A DNA stretch of 64,000 nucleotides from Heliocybe sulcata. Its lineage: Eukaryota > Basidiomycota > Agaricomycetes > Gloeophyllales > Gloeophyllaceae. A model generated the notes under the pieces. That model saw only the letters and a list, made by a program, of their open reading frames with translations, was not told the DNA's origin and did not search any database. Positions 23,727-36,747 of this stretch are shown one piece after another. How positions within the stretch are numbered: position 1 is the first letter of the stretch; each line of letters opens with the position of its first letter. The DNA is taken from assembly GCA_004369045.1 (NCBI GenBank), contig ML213520.1, positions 124,001 through 188,000 on the forward strand. Reading direction: 5' to 3'. Made by a program: the position numbers and the translations under genes.

Positions 23727-26542
23727 ATGCATTTCCTTTCCATTCTTTTCCCGCTATCCTATATTTCATTCGCTCTTGCTTCTATAACGGTCTACAGCCA
23801 GCAACCGTTAGGAGCAACCGCGTCGGCATCCGCATCCGCAGCGAACTATACTGGCGCTGCCGCGTACGATCCGCTCTTGCTGCAGGCCCCAGCCGTGCCC
23901 AATCCAGCACCCAACACCAACTTTGCCCTCCAGGTCCAAAGTAGCTCATCAAATGTGCAGGGATTGTCGATTCCCCAGAGCGGGTCCTTTATGGGCTTTT
24001 CCATTGAGATGTCCGTAGCAACGCAAGTTAGTGAGTATCATTCCAACCTTGTACGCTTGCTATGGGATCCCTGCATTAGTGGGATACGCGTCGGACAAGT
24101 CGCGCAGGGCGCGATGGTTAGTCGGTGAATTAGCGCGCAGCGTGGCGCAGATCACTGCTACAGTCGTCTTGCCACCCGGGAGCGTACGGGATCGTCTCTC
24201 TGGAAGGCTTTGGGAGAGATTGCCAACCGGGATTAATCCCAGTGAGAGTCGCACGCCCGTTTTAGGCTGAAAGCAGCAATGCGTCTTCGTGTTCCAAGAC
24301 CTAAGTGAATTCACGCAAGAGGTTCACAACGACTTCCCATTTGAGGGCCAGCTCCTCGTCGTCCTGTTATGAAGTCTGAGAGACAGGCACTAACTACTAT
24401 CTTTCTACTTTCCAGTTGGTCTCAATGGGTGCGCTTCCCTGGCGCCACAAACTCGCGGGCATGACTGACTCGCCTCCCCAGCTCCTTCCTCCAAGTCCCC
24501 TTCCTCAACCTCATGGCCGCCCTCAAGGATCGCGCTGGCCGCACACACGTCCGTGTCGGAGGGAACACGCAAGATTACGCCTATATTGTCGACAGCATCC
24601 CCAATGGCCTCGTCATCCAGAAGGACAAGGCTTTGTCGACGAATCCTGTAAGACATGCCTCTTGTATTATTTTTCATGTCGGCTAATGGCTCTCAACGAT
24701 AGACGGATACCCCCACGCTGATGTGGACACCTGAGCTGATCTACATGCTGGCCAACGTAACCGCGCTCACGAACACCAAGTGGTACCTTGGTACGAACAA
24801 TGGCCTAGTGGTTTAACAAGACTGACTCTGCCCAGGTATTCCCTTCAACGACAGTTCGAACTGGCGCCTGCAAATCGCCGAGATCGGCGATTCTGTCCTG
24901 GGCGACAACCTTCTTGGCCTCCAAGCTGCCAACGAACCCGATCTCTATGCTGAGTGAGATCTTGAATTCTTTCGGATGTATCGATGGTTTGACACACTGC
25001 AATAGCCACGGCCATCGTCCGGCGACGTATAGCCCATACGACTACTACGGCGAGTTTGGCAATCTCGTGCAGGCGCTAGCGAACGACAATTCGGTCAGCA
25101 ACAAGAATAATCTGATCGCTCCTAATCTGGCGTCGGGTGATTGGACGCCGGAGATGGTCTGGGACACCGGATTCATTAATACATACACCAGCAATTTGGG
25201 AGCCCTTGCAGTTGAACAGTAAGAGTCTCGCTCTCCCACCTTTAGATGCCACTGACATGAGAACCCAGCTATCCGACCGATAACTGTTTCGCGGTCTATG
25301 GCTCAGGAACTCCCAGGGATCCGCAGACGGAGTTCCCCAACTACCTGAACCATACCTCTGGGTATTCTATCGTCCAGCCATACATCAACTCGTCCCAGGT
25401 TGCCCTCGCGGCGGGAAAACCCTTCCTGATGATGGAGACGAATACGGCCAGTTGTGGTGGGTTCCCTGGTATCAGCGATAGTTTCGGCGCCAGTCTCTGG
25501 GCGCTTGATTACGGCCTTACAATGGCATATTACAATTTCTCCGGTGCGTTGTTGCACGTTGGTGGCCAGAATGTGTACTATAATGTGAGTCGGTACCGTG
25601 CATCCAAGTATCTCGACAATACTGATCATAATCAATAGCCTTTCACGCGTACGTTGATTACCCGCTTATTCAATGAAGATGTCTTAGATTTAATTCCTAG
25701 CTCCGCCGACCAACGAGTCTACCTTCCACCAGTGGACTGTCGGATCCACTTTTTATTCTGCTTTGGTCATTGCGGAAGTTTTCGGCTCATCTAATAACTC
25801 CCGGATCGTGGACATGGGCGCCAACGATAACAACATCTATACCCCTTCGTACGCGATCTATGAGAATGACGCGCCATCGAAAGTCGCCCTGTTCAACTAC
25901 ATTACCGACCCGTCGGGCGCTACTGCATACACCGCGAACATCCAGATCGCAGGTGGCCAGGTCCCTTCTTCCGTCAAAGTGAAGTAAGTTTTTGACCATA
26001 TTTGTGTTGGTTCACGATGCTCAGTTCGCTGTCACAGGTATCTTCTTGCGGCCTCTGTCTCCGACAAGGCCAACATCACATGGGCTGGCCAAGTACGTGC
26101 GCAATAGGCATGCACCATTTCGCCGTCGCTGACGTTGAGGATGATTCAGACGTTCGGAGATGTGCTCTCGTCAGACGGCCGTCTGCAGGGCACTGAGGAC
26201 GTGCAAACCGTCAACTGTGACCAGACAAATAACCAGTGTAGTATCCGTGTCCCTGCTCCTGGCTTTGCTTTGGTCTTCCTATCCGACTCGGCGTACTCGG
26301 ACTCGGCGCCCTCTGCGACGCAAACCTTCTCCACGACCGCTGTCACGAAAACCATGAATACTGCGACCATCGCTGCTAGTGTCTTGGCTACGAGTAACGG
26401 CCACAGTGGGGCGAACCGCGCCTTGGGTAGCACAAGTAAGGGAAGCAGTGGAGCTGTCGTGGGTGTTCGGGTGCCCGGCGCTGTCGCCCTGCTTGCGATG
26501 GTCCTCGGGAGCCTGGTTGTTGGCCGCGCCCTGGTGCGGTAG
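23727..26542 (+). CDS. Glycoside hydrolase family 79, secreted beta-glucuronidase type
   Basis: Retaining glycosidase acting on glucuronic acid residues of polysaccharides or proteoglycans, extracellular or wall-bound. Met at 23727 begins a signal peptide (MHFLSILFPLSYISFALA). Then come LSIPQSGSFMGFSIEMSVAT, NLMAALKDRAGRTHVRVGGN (24500-24560), the acid/base motif LGLQAANEPDLY (about 24920), a long exon with YPTDNCFAVYG, and the nucleophile motif KPFLMMETNTASCGG (about 25434). GLTMAYYNFSGALLHVGGQN and a beta-sandwich C-terminal domain follow. Both catalytic Glu (NEP and MET) are present. About ten introns are seen. The tail is Ser/Thr/Ala-rich and ends in a hydrophobic run (VPGAVALLAMVLGSLVVG), which suggests a GPI anchor or membrane-tethered form. 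N-glycosylation sequons are frequent. The region at 24010-24420 is poorly resolved. Confidence 0.88.
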
Positions 26543-27002
26543 ATGGCGGCATGCTGCTTGTTGCATTAGACGTAATGATTACGGACGCTAGGCTAACTTA
26601 GTGAGGAAGTTTAGTACTTTGGAGCTTCTTGATAATGTGACAGATACCATACGTTTTCTTTCTTGAAGATAAATCTCAGCTTGTACAGTTTATCGCTGAG
26701 AATCAAGTGCAAGCCTTCTGGGAAGCTCAAGACTGTTCATAGTAGTCATGCGAATGTACTGGCACCAAGTAAAGGTAGTGCGCGTATGCGCCGAAGTTCA
26801 GGCGGACTTGAAGCTTGATTGTAGGTCTGTTGAGAAACAGCAGGCACATCTGGTCGTTGAACATTGATCGATGATCGATTGAGCACCGCTATCATATACA
26901 TATGTGAATCTGGGACGGATCGCTATATTCATAGAAACGACCATAAACTCGTCATAGGCCTAACCAGAGGCCTTCAAGAAAGCAACGACTGCATCAGTGG
27001 CC
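26543..27002. other. Convergent 3' intergenic region
   Basis: 460 A/T-richer bases between the converging GH79 and kinase genes; 3' ends only, nothing else seen. Confidence 0.6.
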
Positions 27003-30000
27003 CTACTCCGTCTGTCCCAATGAATTCTTTTTCTTCTTGGGGTTCAACTGACTCCCGATACGTTTCATGGATAGTCTCTTTTCTGGCATCCGGCTCCAGC
27101 ACGCTTCCATCAATATCCACAACTCATCCGCTATTTCCCTGCCGTTCGTGTTCTTGCATTCGATATCTCTTCGGGGTCTCGTGTAAGTGATGGCCACCTC
27201 TGTATAGACTGCCGGCTCGATTAGGTCCGGTAGAGGATGCGTTCCAGTAGCGATCTGAGAGATCGGGGTGGCGTGTCAGGGAGTGCAACAAACCGGCAGC
27301 ACAGAGAAAGCTTACTTCCCAGCAGAGCCATCCGAAGGACCAGACGTCTGATTCCCTTGTATGCTTATGCCCCTTTAATATTATCACCTCGGGCGCTAAC
27401 CACCGAGTGTTCCCAGTGATCTCAGTTTTGGATTGCTTGCTTGGAATCTGCGCCGCGGCAGAGGTAGTCGCAATAAAGCGCGAAAGGCCGAAGTCGGTGA
27501 TCTGTGGTACCTCATTGCCTTCGGAATTGCGGGAAACCAGGACATTCACCTGTATATCATGGCAAGTCACCAGCTGTGAGTAGCAGCTAGCGAAGTCCTA
27601 GACGAGTTATGACATACCGCGCGTAGATCCGCATGAACGATGTCATTGTCATGCAGGTAGTTTAGACCTACTGCTATATTGAATAACTTTAGAGCAAGTC
27701 AGTTCTAACTCATCTTCGCTCTTGCATGGACGAACCCATTTCTTTACTTCCTGCACCGACAAGATGCGGCTACCAAGGTATGATCTGATGTCGCCGTCGG
27801 CCATGTACGGCAATACAAGGCTGGGAGCTTGATTCTGATCTGGCCAGTGGACGCCGTACAATCGGACGACGTTATCGTGGTATAACTGTCTCCAGACCAA
27901 GGCCTCGCGCCGGAATATCTAGTTTCCCTCTCAATAAAACCAACCTGGAGAACCGCTCCATCTACGAACCTTTTTCTCCTCCTCGGACGCTCCTCCTTGC
28001 TTCGCCTTCTTAACAGCCAACAGTAAGTTGTTACTGCTTCGCATTTTCTCAATTTCTGCATAGCCTCCGAGGGACCCGATTTTGCCCTCAGCCGTTCCGA
28101 GGGCTTGCTCGTCGACGAAGAAACCGCTCGGAAGCAAACCAGAGGACTCTGAAATATTTGCCACGATACGCCTACCGCGCCGGCGGATGTAGTCGATGTC
28201 CTTCTTGCCCTTCAAGCCATTCCTCTCGTATAGAATGCGCCCGCGGATCTCGTCCAGAACCTACAGCGTGAAACATGTCTAGCTGATGCCTGCCACTGGG
28301 AAACTGCATGACTCACATGCTGGATCATATCCATGAAGCACCGGGCGGCATCGCCCTTAAGACTGTCCACGTAAGTGCTCAAGCGGTCCGTGTCGGCTTC
28401 CAGTACCTTGTGAATCCAGGCGGTAATCTTGAACTCTCCTGAGTACGCCAGGGCCACGAGGGCACCGAAGGGATGGGAACAACATGCGCAGTTGTTCCCC
28501 AACACCGTAGTCCACTGGATCTTACAGCCGATTGGTTCCACAGAGAAAGCTTTGCCCTTGCTCCTGGCTTCATATTCCACGACCCGTACAGCGTTGTAGA
28601 GTCCGGGGGAAACAAGAAGCGCAGACTGAAAAGACTCCGGCCATACCGTGCAGAGACGAACATGCCGACGAAGATACGAATCGATTTCTTCCCTCATCAT
28701 GTAAGATACCATGTCCTTGCGGAAAATAATAGGATTGACATCGTTGGTGAATGCTCGTGGAGGATTCGGCTCGAAAGCAAGCTTGAGAGTACAGGTCAGG
28801 ACGTATCCGAGGTCCAAGTAAGGACATAATCACATCACCATGGGCACCAAAGCGTTGCACTAAATCGTCCAACAGGTTATCATAAGCTCGGATCTCGACG
28901 CGCAAACATTGACGCAGATAGGTCTCAGTCTCCGGTCGGATTGATCGGTCAACGTAGAGATGAAGCTCTTGAGGCTGGACCTTGACAACAAGACATGATT
29001 TAAAGACAGGGAACATGACACCGCCTACGCCGAGATTCAGTAAATAAGCTGCGAAACCAATGTCAGGACTCCAAAAAGCGAGGATGTCGCAAGCGCATAC
29101 CGATGGACGGCAGTTTATGAATCACCACCGCGCAAAGTGATCGTCCCTTGGTCTTGGGGTGACATTTCCACTCGATCGAGGACTTGAACCTCAGTACTTC
29201 CAGCCTGATTTGTGAATCCGATTCTGGGTCTACTTTGGCTTAGCCGCGCACAAGAGACCACGAAGATTACACTTACCTAGCAGTCCATAGTGATATTCTC
29301 TAATGCGTCTCTCAGGAATATTTGGCTTCTTGAGGATCCGGTCTAGGTAGTTCGTGTAGACGAGTTTCAAGTTCTTCTTTCGCAGACGCGACTCTAGTAT
29401 AAGCGATTCCTCGTAGGATATCATGTGCTGATCGATGCCAACGCGAAGTTCTTGCTGCAGGTCCTGTGTATGCCCAGTCCAACATACACCACCATTGAGT
29501 TGACGAAGGAGGGACTCACATTCGCAGGGAACCAGTCGGAGTACCTCTGATCGTGGCCTAAGGCCTGGAAGGCAAGCAGGGCCCCATATCTCTTGACTTC
29601 CTCTTCCACCTGTTCCTTGTAGCAATCTTCTACGAGTATGCTAGCCTCCGGAGGAGGCTTTACTCCTTTCACGACATCCGGATCCACCACCGGGAGCAAG
29701 GAGGCGCTCATCGGCACAATGAGGTGCGTATCAACGGTGCTCGAACTGCGACAGATATCGATATTGACGAGATGACCTGAATACGTATGAAGATGACTTA
29801 CCCGCAGATCGATCGCAGCGGCCCCGCACTGGGATCGTGGAGTACTACACCTTGGGCATCCTTGCCTGGTATAATGCTTGGGTTTGAGGCGTCACTAAAT
29901 GCACACTGGGGGTAGAAACCATATATACGTACTAGTAATGCAAAGGTCCACTGGCCTCCTCCTTCATCAGAGTCCTGAATGAAGTCAACCTGGCGGTGAA

Positions 30001-30717
30001 CTTGGACACATAGTCATTAACGCTCATGGCAGCTTCTGACTGAGTACGCAAGGTGATAGATATGGACTGGATAGGCTCCAGTACTCAGCGGTATATACCA
30101 CGACACAATAGTGCATTGACGTACCGATAGTATTGCATTGCATTACGGAATGGCTGTCCACCTATTGTTCCTGAAGAAGAAGTCAACTCTGGCGTCTCGC
30201 TGCCCATCGCACAGCAAGGACAATAACGGACGCAGGGCGGGATGGTCGTGATGCTCAAGATAGCATCCCAATCTGATCGGACTGACTGAGTCAGTAAACG
30301 CGGCAAAACGGCAATCTTACCACCCGACGTACCTCGCTAAACCTCCTGCACCTTCAGCTTCTTCCGGAAGTCGTTGTTTACCTTATACGTGCGCTAGAAC
30401 GACATTCTCCTACAAAGTGTCAAGCAGCCCCGACGCGCTCACCACGACATTGTACTCTACTTTGCGTCCGCTGTCACTTGTTGAATCGGCACAGGAACGG
30501 GAGCGGGTAGTAAGGCACTGCCACCGATAACCGAGTAACCGTGATTGATCGAAGTCCCAGGAAAAGACTCGGCGAACTTGTGTAACCTTGCTGGTCCAAC
30601 GCGAGGGCGGACACTTCCGCAGGGAGGAATGAAAGTAGCGATGGGCTCCGGATACAAGGAGACAGCACTTGCAAAGGGCCGCGGCAGATACAGAGCGTGT
30701 CGACGGCATAGGAACAT
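27003..30717 (-). CDS. Protein kinase, TKL-like, with long N-terminal region
   Basis: Minus-strand multi-exon gene with the kinase domain at its 3' end. The ATP-site lysine is in NNLLLAVKKAKQGG (about 28020). Then come NVVRLYGVHWPDQNQAPSLV and LPYMADGDIRSYLGS, the catalytic loop IVHADLRA + VNVLVS across an intron near 27620, QITDFGLSRF (DFG, about 27490), NTRWLAPEV and ESDVWSFGWLCWE, and the end ELWILMEACWSRMPEKRL. HAD replaces HRD but the catalytic Asp is kept, as in many basidiomycete TKL kinases. Upstream exons add roughly 600 residues without a known domain, for example VEEEVKRYGALLAFQALG (29580) and YVSKFTARLTSFRTLMKEE (30010). They splice from RFSEVRRV and SVRSDWDAILSITTIPPC (30250). 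The first exon (Met 30717, YLPRPFASAVSLYPEP) is tentative; Met 30027 is an alternative start. Confidence 0.72.
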
Positions 30718-32176
30718 ATGCTATACCAAGGCAGATATGTGAGGGTCGCGATAACAATTTCATACTAAAGCGTTCTGAGCACCGGTTCTTCGGCTGAAGA
30801 CAAGCAGGTTATGATAGACGAGGAGCTGGGCAATACAAGAGCTTGGACTTCGACGCGCACGACGTCTTGTGTGCGTGGGCCACAGTATACAGGCTATTGT
30901 TGTACAGTCCCCAGTGTCTTATCTAGACTCCGTGTATCCGGAAATGCTGTTGCGGTCATCAGTAAGGTGCAGAGCCTGAGAAACAATCTCTTTTGAGGGG
31001 CATAGTCAGACTTTCCGGGCGAGCCGGAAGTGCTGCTATGCGACAAGGCTGGAGTTCACTTACCTAGACTAGCCTAGAGTGTCAGATGTACCCTCTAGAC
31101 GAGCACGGCACATACGACGGGCAAACTTGGTGTCCATCTCCACGAGCGGCGCGAAAACAGGGATCTCGCTTGTGCTCCGTAACAGTGCACAGTACAAGAG
31201 TGAGGATAGACAGATGCGAGAAGGTATTTCCATCTCATACCGGAACTCGGAGGCCACTCCAGCCACAAAGGCTACTGAGACTCCACGATGGACGAGCTGG
31301 AAACTCCAATTGGCGGGGACGGGACGTGTGTACGGGAATGGTAGGAAGCGAGGCGTATTACGAGGCGCGCTGGACTGACTAAGCATATCACGTGCTATTC
31401 TCCCAGGCCTCACGTCCTTCCACCTCTTTCCTGATCTCTGTCTGTTGAATTTCGGTAATCGACAAAGTACTGCGGTCTCGCCATACTACTGCTTGCAGAT
31501 AAGTCAGAGAATGATTTTTTGCATGAGATCTGCCATTGATCAACGTCATATTGAGCCCTTCTCTCAGACTGAACCTTCGTGCCCGCCTCCGCAGGTCCCT
31601 TGGCCAAGGACCCACCTTCGATTTGTGAATGCACGGGAAAGCTAATTGCTGTACAGGTTCCGTCAGCACCGAGATCCTCCCAGGCGAATAACCCTGAGAG
31701 TCAGTCCCTAATTGAGGAAGCCTCACCTTCCGAAGAATGATAGGTATTGCAATGATGTGGTTATACCACTACGTTGACCTGTTCACGTTTGTAGTTCCTA
31801 GAGCACTTTCCGCAATTCGTATCCTGTCGAAAGTCTAAATCCTACGCTGTTGGATGACGATCAACAGCAAACCTTCTTCGCCATCATACCTCCCTACTAA
31901 GTAGAGCAGTGATAGTCGTATCTTATGGTGTCAGACGAACATACTCTCTCGCTGTCTACTGCGACCTGCACGGACCTAATCCCTCGTCCACTATTAAGAT
32001 CCTCAGGCACAGAGAACGTGGACCCTTCTAAGATTGTATCCGCGGGTGTAGCCGATTGCTGCATATAAACTCGAGCTGCTGCGATGTCTAGCTGCCGATC
32101 AACCTTCAGCATTAGCTTGCATTGAGCGCGGTGGACTCATCAGTCTTTGTACGCTTGCTGAGGCCGATTAACTGCG
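30718..32176. other. Spacer with possible minus-strand coding pieces
   Basis: 1.5 kb without a recognised gene. Minus-strand frames at 31897-32112 (MLKVDRQLDIAAARVYMQQS...), 31388-31726 and 31069-31413 could be exons of one unknown gene diverging from the acidic-protein gene. The junctions were not clean and no domain was recognised. The opposite-strand frames at 31079-31382 look like shadows. Confidence 0.3.
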
Positions 32177-32748
32177 ATGTCAAGTAGAGGGAAACGTAAG
32201 GTCGAGGAAGATCAGCTCAAGAGTCAGAAGAAAAAGTGAGAAGGCCGTCGTAGTGGGAAGGACACGAGTGTTCCACTGACGTTTGTCGTCCATAGGGCCA
32301 AGCGTGAGGAAGAGGAGGCCAGCGCCGGCAGCGAGGACGAAGACAGCGGTGTTGAACAAGGTACACGAGAACACTAGAATGGATGAGTGTTCCACAGTTC
32401 TGACCAAGCACAGACGAGCTCGAAGCCCTCGACACAAGCAATATCATAACTGGCGGCAGGAGGACCCGTGGCATTCGCATCGACTACACGAAAGTCCCGG
32501 ACGCCATCAAAGACGACGAGGAAGAAGACGAGGAAGAAGTGAAGCCGCGTAAATTAAAGAGCAAACCGGCGTCGAAAGGAAAGCCGGCCAGCTCCAGCTC
32601 TGCCTCGAAGAAACCTCAAGAGGCAAAGCCACCTCCGAAGGCCGCCAACAAAAGAAAAGTGATAGAGGAGCAGGAGGATGAAGAGGAGGAGGCCGGTGAG
32701 GACGAGAAGGAGGAAGATGAAGCAAGTGAGAGTGAAGAAGACGAGTAG
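32177..32748 (+). CDS. Small acidic/lysine-rich protein
   Basis: Exon 1 (32177 to about 32235) encodes MSSRGKRKVEEDQLKSQKK. Exon 2 (32297-32361) gives AKREEEEASAGSEDEDSGVE. The last exon (from about 32461) gives GIRIDYTKVPDAIKDDEEE, a Lys/Ser/Ala-rich block and an acidic end, EEDEASESEEDE-stop. The first junction is in phase; I could not make the second fully in phase by eye, so a small extra exon or a different acceptor is likely. Mixed KR and DE/S blocks resemble nuclear or nucleolar proteins such as histone chaperone-like factors. That is a composition argument only and no family is recognised. The gene converges on acyl-CoA oxidase, 175 bases apart. Confidence 0.5.
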
Positions 32749-32923
32749 GCACTAATACAGTTGTACTATTATACTACGCAGCTCCGGTCATTACAAGGAC
32801 TACCAGCGTATTAAAGTCCTTAAATTCGATTCTATAGCTTTGCACGATTTTGAGCCTGACCAGCTAAAGTGTGGCCCCTTTCGACCATAGGTTTGATGTG
32901 ATCCTAGTTCCATACGATTGTCC

Positions 32924-35560
32924 TTAGGATCTCAAGACAGACAGCATGCGGCTGGTACGCACCTCGTACGCCCTTGTCACCTCAGTCTGGTTTAAAGGTT
33001 CGGTCTGTACCTCCTCCCATAAAGCCTCGTATACGTTCCCATCGTACACCCCCAGGGCACTGCGTAATGACATTCAGTCTCCAGGAGCATACTGGGGCCA
33101 TGAGCTTACCTGTCGAGCTCCCAGTCCGTGAATCCAAATGCATCTGTTAAGCGAATAGCCTCGGGAAGCACAGCAAAGCACAACAGCCCGGTAGCTGTTC
33201 TTAGGCTATGAGACAGAGAAGGAGGCAACAGGTTAAGCGACAGCAAATCCGCCAGAGCCGCCTCAGCGGTTACAAGCAGATACTATCAGCGCGGCCGTTA
33301 ACAGTGCACTCAATATTTCAATGATGGGACTAACCAATAATAACAAGTTTCGCAAAGCGCACTTCTCCTTCTCGCGCAGTCGAATGCCCATGTCCATTTC
33401 AGCGACTCGATCAGCGACTATCGCCTCCGCAATAGCTGCAGCGACCCTCTGCTCGGCGCTTGCATCGTACTTGGCATCTTTATCCGAGTGAGAGACTAGA
33501 TTCTGAACCAATCTTGCAGCGCGCCATTTCAGCAGGAGTACGACAACATGAATATCCTGCCATGACGTCGCGTCAATTGATGGCGGCACGCCTGAGCTCA
33601 GGACACTGAGATATCGCAGTGATATTGGTAAATCACGCCCATCCGATCCGAGCTGCTTGACCGCCTTTATCGCGGACCTTACGACCTGTTTATCCAACAC
33701 GTAATTATCGCCTTCCACCCTATAAACTCCGTCAGAACGAAGACTGAGTTGACAAGTCCGAATAATTCAACCTACGTAACGAGCGGGAGTTGATCGACGT
33801 ATAATCGCCCGAGCCCTGCGTATGCGCTGTAGCCGTGCCCGCCCATCGCCCTTCTTGCCACTTCAAGGTCTCGTACGGCATGTCTGGTAGAATGAGCTTT
33901 GAGTGCACTAGTGAGTACGTGAGTGTCTGCCAGACTGGATGTATCGCCCGATGCCAGACGCGTAGAAGTCTCGTCGAATGCCTTTACCTAGCGAAGCTTG
34001 AGTCAGAGTAAACGGAGAACTCACAAGAAGTGCTTACAAGGTCCCTGCCGAGGAGGATAAACACGTAGGCGCGAGCGAGGATTGGTAGGAGGCGGTAGTG
34101 AACCGAAGGATACGATATAACTTGCTGTTCTAGCCTATCGGCGTCAGGATTGCCTTGGCGCCTGACAGTCGTGTAGCGGATTGACACCGTAGCAGCTGGA
34201 AATCAATCGCGCATTAGCATCTCTGTGGATGGGTCGAGAGTCGAGACCAGAAGTGCACGGCGTACCTTTTGCCATTAGCCAACCGCAACTACTGATAAAT
34301 CTTGGATGCAGTATAAGAAGGGGTCTTGCATCTAGAACATGGTCGCACCCACTGGGCTCGAATGTACATCATCTAGTCCGACACGACGTCCATCAGAGAC
34401 CGCCCGGGGACTTTGTCATCGCATGTGCTCACCCCTCCGTAGCTCATCTTGGCATGCGGTGGTTTGATGTAATCACCGCCCGGAGTAATGCTGGAGAACT
34501 TGGACAACATGTGCTCCCGAGGAATCCTAACGTGAAAGAATCTTGCATATCCATTGTCCACTCCAGCGTAGCCAGCACCAGCTTTGGGACCTGGGCAGAC
34601 GAGGATGTCAACGTCTTGTTGATAAGAAATGGATGGGCTACTTACCGATATCACCGATTGTGATACCCGGCATGGGTCTATGGTTATCTGAAATGGTCAT
34701 CAGGTAAAGTATAGATGATTGCTTTAGATCGGACCTAAAGACCTCAGCTGCACAAAGAAGAGATGCGGGCCAAGATCCGACCCATTCGGTAACACAAGTC
34801 TGGCCTGCAGCACGCCATGAGTGGCTGTCTTTCCGAGGCTCCCAATCCACCACTTGCTGCTTGTGAGCGTCGGCGAGTGGACCTCGAACTCCTGAGTTGC
34901 AGGTATGTACGTTGCAGTAGTCTCCAGCCCTGCGACGTTCGACCCGTGGCCGAGCTCAGTCTGAAGGTAGCACCCAACGATGCCGCGTTGTTGTATGAGA
35001 AGGCCATACTGGGCTATGAGTTCCTGCGAGGCCTGCGAAAAGAATACAGGTTCGAAGGCTGAGGGAGGAGCGATAATTAGCACGCGAATGCCAAGAACTG
35101 AGGGCCTACTGACCGAGAAGGTGCAAGCTTATCGGAATTGGCTCGTCAATCAAGCCTAACGCAACTCTGGTCTCAGTATCGGACCAATGATGCTGGTCCT
35201 TGAGCTCGTATATACGCCTAGTCATGGCGAGCGCCCTCTCATACCGCTCAGTGCGAGTCATGTAGAGTCTAGGAATCCAGTTTACTCAGTTATCGAAGCA
35301 CGCGCGTAAGGGATTTAGAGTCTTCACCTGTGAGATTTGTCAAAGACGGGGTCGCGTTGCATGGTACCCGCAATCCTTGTGTGTGTGTTCCATTCATTAG
35401 AACCTCCTTGAGAATATCTCAGACAAGATGCGGAGATGGACTGTCATTCATGCTCACCATACAAGACGGTCCGCAACTGAACTTCATCCACGTACCCTTG
35501 CTGTCTTGCCGCCGCCATATCTTGCTTTGTCCTCTCAAGTGCACTGTGAGCCTGAGCCAT
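32924..35560 (-). CDS. Peroxisomal acyl-CoA oxidase
   Basis: FAD enzyme for the first step of peroxisomal fatty-acid beta-oxidation: acyl-CoA to trans-2-enoyl-CoA plus H2O2. Read on the minus strand it starts MAQAHSALERTKQDMAAARQ (Met at 35560), then NEWNTHTRIAGTMQRDPVFD, YERALAMTRRIYELKDQHHW and the FAD/substrate motif QTELGHGSNVAGLETTATYI (about 34940). Next are SKWWIGSLGKTATHGV, GYARFFHVRIPREHMLSKFS (34520), SYPSVHYRLLPILARAYVFI (34080), VARRAMGGHGYSAYAGLGRL (33830) and VEGDNYVLDKQVV (33710), which holds the expected catalytic Glu. The C-terminal domain follows (NVYEALWEEVQTEPLNQTEV, 33010). It ends MLSVLRS-stop without an SKL-type PTS1, as in several fungal Pox proteins that enter peroxisomes otherwise. 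The gene is intact across about ten exons. Confidence 0.92.
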
Positions 35561-36747
35561 CACGCAACGTTCTGGCGAGGTTCAGAGAAGCGCTTTTGCG
35601 TTCCCGGACTCCGAAAGCTCAAAATTGGACATGTTCGTAATCATATGACCTGCAGTCGTTCGACGCTTCTTAGTAGAAGACCAGTTAAATTGCTGCTAAG
35701 GTACTTACACAGAATATACAGTAGCTGAGTTCAAGTTCGTCAAACAGCTTTGCGCCAATGTTCAAGTCTCAACGTTGTCCGAGTCGGACAAGGATGGTTT
35801 GGATTGTCTCAGTGTTGCGTTTCCGTGGCACGCGAGGCTCACCTACTCATCTAGTCCAGTATGACAGTGTATTGTTGGCGTCCCAATGACCACCCTAATT
35901 ATCTGAGCTATTCAGACAATATTGTAGTGGCCTTGTATCTCTTACAATTGTCTCCCTCATAATGTTCAATTTTTCTCCCACTTGATCAGCGCTATTGTCA
36001 TATACGTGGCGTCCATTTTTGCTTGAACAACACTTGAATTTTGGTATTGTTAACGGTGTTCGCGTCGCTTGCCTCCCTCCTTCTCTCGAACTCCGTTCAC
36101 CACTGCATTTGAGTCATCTCAGTCTGCGTGTTACCTGGCGTCGCAGATAGGAGAGAAGCGCTGCGTCGGAGTGGCTATGCCTTTACTCAAACGAGGTAAA
36201 GCACGACCGACACGTGTGTTCGCGATCAGTTGCAGGCACTGCAGTTCACTCTTCTTGTCATGTCGGGTTCCATCTGCTATACAACTCTTGTCTCTAGCTG
36301 GTCACGCTTGCTCTTGCCTGGGAGGACTTAAGAAGGGCGGCTTCGGAGGGTTGTTTCTATGAATTTCTCTCGATTTAGCATTCCTCCGATATCATCGAGG
36401 TCGGTACTTCATCGCCATATTGAACCTTGTTCGAAATTTATTTGCCCTACCCAGAAAATCTGTACATATATCCGACCTAGCACTGGCCTGCCTTACGGAT
36501 ACCAATGGATTGCCCTCTGCTTGTCTGGATGCTATCGATCAACCGCGAAGTCAGCACTGACGTGAGTGCGACCGCCACATCCGCCACACGCAACTCACCT
36601 CGCTCGGCGCACACAGGAATACAAGGAATGCTACGAGCTCGTCAAGACATGTGTCCCCCACTTCAAAATCAAGGCTGAGCCCGCAAGTGGGGAGTCTTTC
36701 CGTACGTACACCTGGTTTGGCATCCATACGCAGCTCACGCCGGCGCA
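35561..36747. other. Spacer upstream of the PPTase-like gene
   Basis: 1.2 kb between divergent genes. Open frames at 36069-36362 and 36566-36769 (+) are short. The latter (EYKECYELVKTCVPHF...) might be an N-terminal exon of the PPTase-like gene, but it does not join in phase. No other feature seen. Confidence 0.4.
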
